Below, one piece after another: positions 12,810 through 14,020 of a stretch of DNA of 14,020 nucleotides; position 1 is the first letter of the stretch, and each line of letters starts with the position of its first letter. Origin of the DNA: JAGDYD01 sp046536675 (GTDB lineage: Archaea; Micrarchaeota; Micrarchaeia; Micrarchaeales; CABMGC01); the NCBI GenBank assembly GCA_046536675.1, contig JAWDMK010000015.1:1-14020 (forward strand). Reading direction: 5' to 3'. The notes under the pieces were generated by a model. It had not been told where the DNA came from. It did no database searches and saw nothing but the letters and a program-made list of their open reading frames with translations. Position numbers and translations under genes: made by a program.

Positions 12810-14020
12810 TTTTCATGAAGTTATACTGCGATTTTCATATCCATAGCAAATATTCAAGGGCAACAAGCGAGGGCCTTGACCTTGATGGAATAGCACAAGC
12901 CGCTAGAAACAAAGGTATTAGTATTGTTGGAACAGGAGACTTTACCCATCCTCTTTGGTTCAAAGAGCTCAAAGAAAAGCTGAAGCCTGCAGAAGAAGGC
13001 TTGTATGAATATAAGGGTATGAGGTTTATCCTCACTGTAGAAATTTCTACAGTTTTTAGAAGAGAAAACAGCATTAAGAAAGTGCATCATGTTCTTCATG
13101 CGCCATCTATTGATACTGCGGTGCAGATAAATGATATGCTCTCAAAATATGGTGACCTGAGTGCAGATGGCAGACCTACACTAAGTGTTGAGCCTGCTGA
13201 GCTTGTAGAAAAGATAATGTCGATAGATAAAGACATACTAATATATCCTGCTCACAACTGGACACCTTTTTATGGCTGCATGGGGAGCGAAAACATGTTC
13301 AACTCAATCGAAGAGTGCTATCTTGAGCAAGAGAAAAATATTTATGCTCTCGAGACCGGTTTGTCATCAGACCCGAAGATGAACTGGCGATTATCAATAC
13401 TTGACAAATATTCTCTTCTTTCAAGTAGCGATGCGCATTCAGCGCAAAATATTGGCAGAGAGATGACTGTCTTTGAACTAGAAGAACCCTCTTATAAAGC
13501 GATAAATGAGGCGATAATGAAGAAGGATAACAAAAAACTTAGTCTTACTGTAGAATATTACCCTGAAGAGGGCAAGTACCATTATGATGGCCACAGAAAC
13601 TGTAATGTTTCAATGAGTCCTGAGGAAGCAAAGAAATATAACAATAAATGCCCTGTTTGTGGCAAGCCTTTGGTAATAGGGGTTTTGCACAGGGTTATCG
13701 AATTAGCAGACAGGCCAGACGGCTTTATGCCAGAAAATGCGTCTAGATTCGTATATGCTGTGCCACTCATAGAGGTGCTTTCATACATTACTAACAAAGG
13801 AAGAGGTACGCAATATGTTAAGTCTCTTTACTCTAACTTATTAAAAAGGTTCGGAAGCGAGATAAATGTTCTACTCAATGAGGACATAGAGGCGATAAAG
13901 GAAGTAGACAAGACCCTTGCAGAGGCTATAGAAAATATAAGAGCTTCAAAAGTTAATTTAATTCCCGGCTATGATGGCGTGTTTGGTATAGTCGACATAC
14001 TAAATAGGATTAAGAAGCCA
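12806..14020 (+). CDS. PHP-family nuclease, endonuclease Q-like (3' end beyond the window)
   Basis: The frame is open for 405 codons to the window edge; archaeal EndoQ is about 420-425 aa, so only a short C-terminal part is missing. EndoQ cuts DNA 5' to deoxyuridine, hypoxanthine and AP sites. The PHP domain starts with CDFHIHSKYSRATS (metal ligands H11 and H13) and continues with VGTGDFTHP, TVEIS, YPAHNWTP and SSDAHS. A zinc-finger region follows: YHYDGHRNC (C266) and NKCPVCGKPL (C282, C285), then VLHRVIELADRPDG. The C-terminal part has NLIPGYDGVFG. The ATG at 12806 overlaps the nth stop; the in-frame ATG at 12815 (MKLYCDFH) is an equally plausible start. Pairing with nth points to one base-damage repair operon. 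Confidence 0.88.
   Translation, partial: MIFMKLYCDFHIHSKYSRATSEGLDLDGIAQAARNKGISIVGTGDFTHPLWFKELKEKLKPAEEGLYEYKGMRFILTVEISTVFRRENSIKKVHHVLHAPSIDTAVQINDMLSKYGDLSADGRPTLSVEPAELVEKIMSIDKDILIYPAHNWTPFYGCMGSENMFNSIEECYLEQEKNIYALETGLSSDPKMNWRLSILDKYSLLSSSDAHSAQNIGREMTVFELEEPSYKAINEAIMKKDNKKLSLTVEYYPEEGKYHYDGHRNCNVSMSPEEAKKYNNKCPVCGKPLVIGVLHRVIELADRPDGFMPENASRFVYAVPLIEVLSYITNKGRGTQYVKSLYSNLLKRFGSEINVLLNEDIEAIKEVDKTLAEAIENIRASKVNLIPGYDGVFGIVDILNRIKKP

Overview
The window is archaeal. It carries archaeal-type ribosomal proteins (L30e, S12, S7, L7Ae, S28e, L24e), an EF-2 with the diphthamide-site histidine, Alba, archaeal aspartyl-tRNA synthetase, the archaeal adenosine-specific kinase family and an endonuclease-Q-like PHP nuclease. 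AT-rich composition, heavy AGA/AGG/ATA codon use, short intergenic gaps and charged tails on S7 and L7Ae suggest a small-genome lineage, perhaps DPANN/Micrarchaeota-like. That placement is inference; the domain assignment is not.

Layout. 1-1122 (minus strand): a tandem array of two small two-helix membrane proteins, with the start of a third unit's leader at the window's left edge. 1249-5015: L30e-S12-S7-EF-2. 5098-5946: L7Ae-S28e-L24e. 5965-6300: a small charged helical protein. 6417-8249: a large membrane-anchored coiled-coil protein with leucine-rich-variant (LRV) repeats. 8317-9492: ThiI. 9588-9884: Alba. 9906-10277 (minus): a two-CBS-domain protein. 10369-14020: AspRS, adenosine-specific kinase, endonuclease III and an EndoQ-like nuclease that runs off the right edge. 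No gene-free stretch exceeds 300 bases; the longest is about 220 bases (1027-1248).

Most unusual points. (1) A promoter/leader element of about 95 bp in front of the tandem membrane genes recurs, at roughly 85% identity, in front of the LRV gene more than 5 kb away, so these genes look like one regulon. (2) The two tandem genes have identical flanks and leaders, but in their last 80 codons they differ by 15 substitutions, all at codon positions 1 or 2. That is a signature of diversifying selection on a hydrophobic glycine-zipper hairpin. (3) EF-2 has basic residues in place of the P-loop Asp, the switch I Gly of RGITI and the switch II acidic residue. The first two belong to the monovalent-cation site of translational GTPases. 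S12 also departs from consensus in both decoding-centre loops. (4) A GGTG Shine-Dalgarno motif sits exactly five bases before many starts and often contains the previous gene's stop codon.
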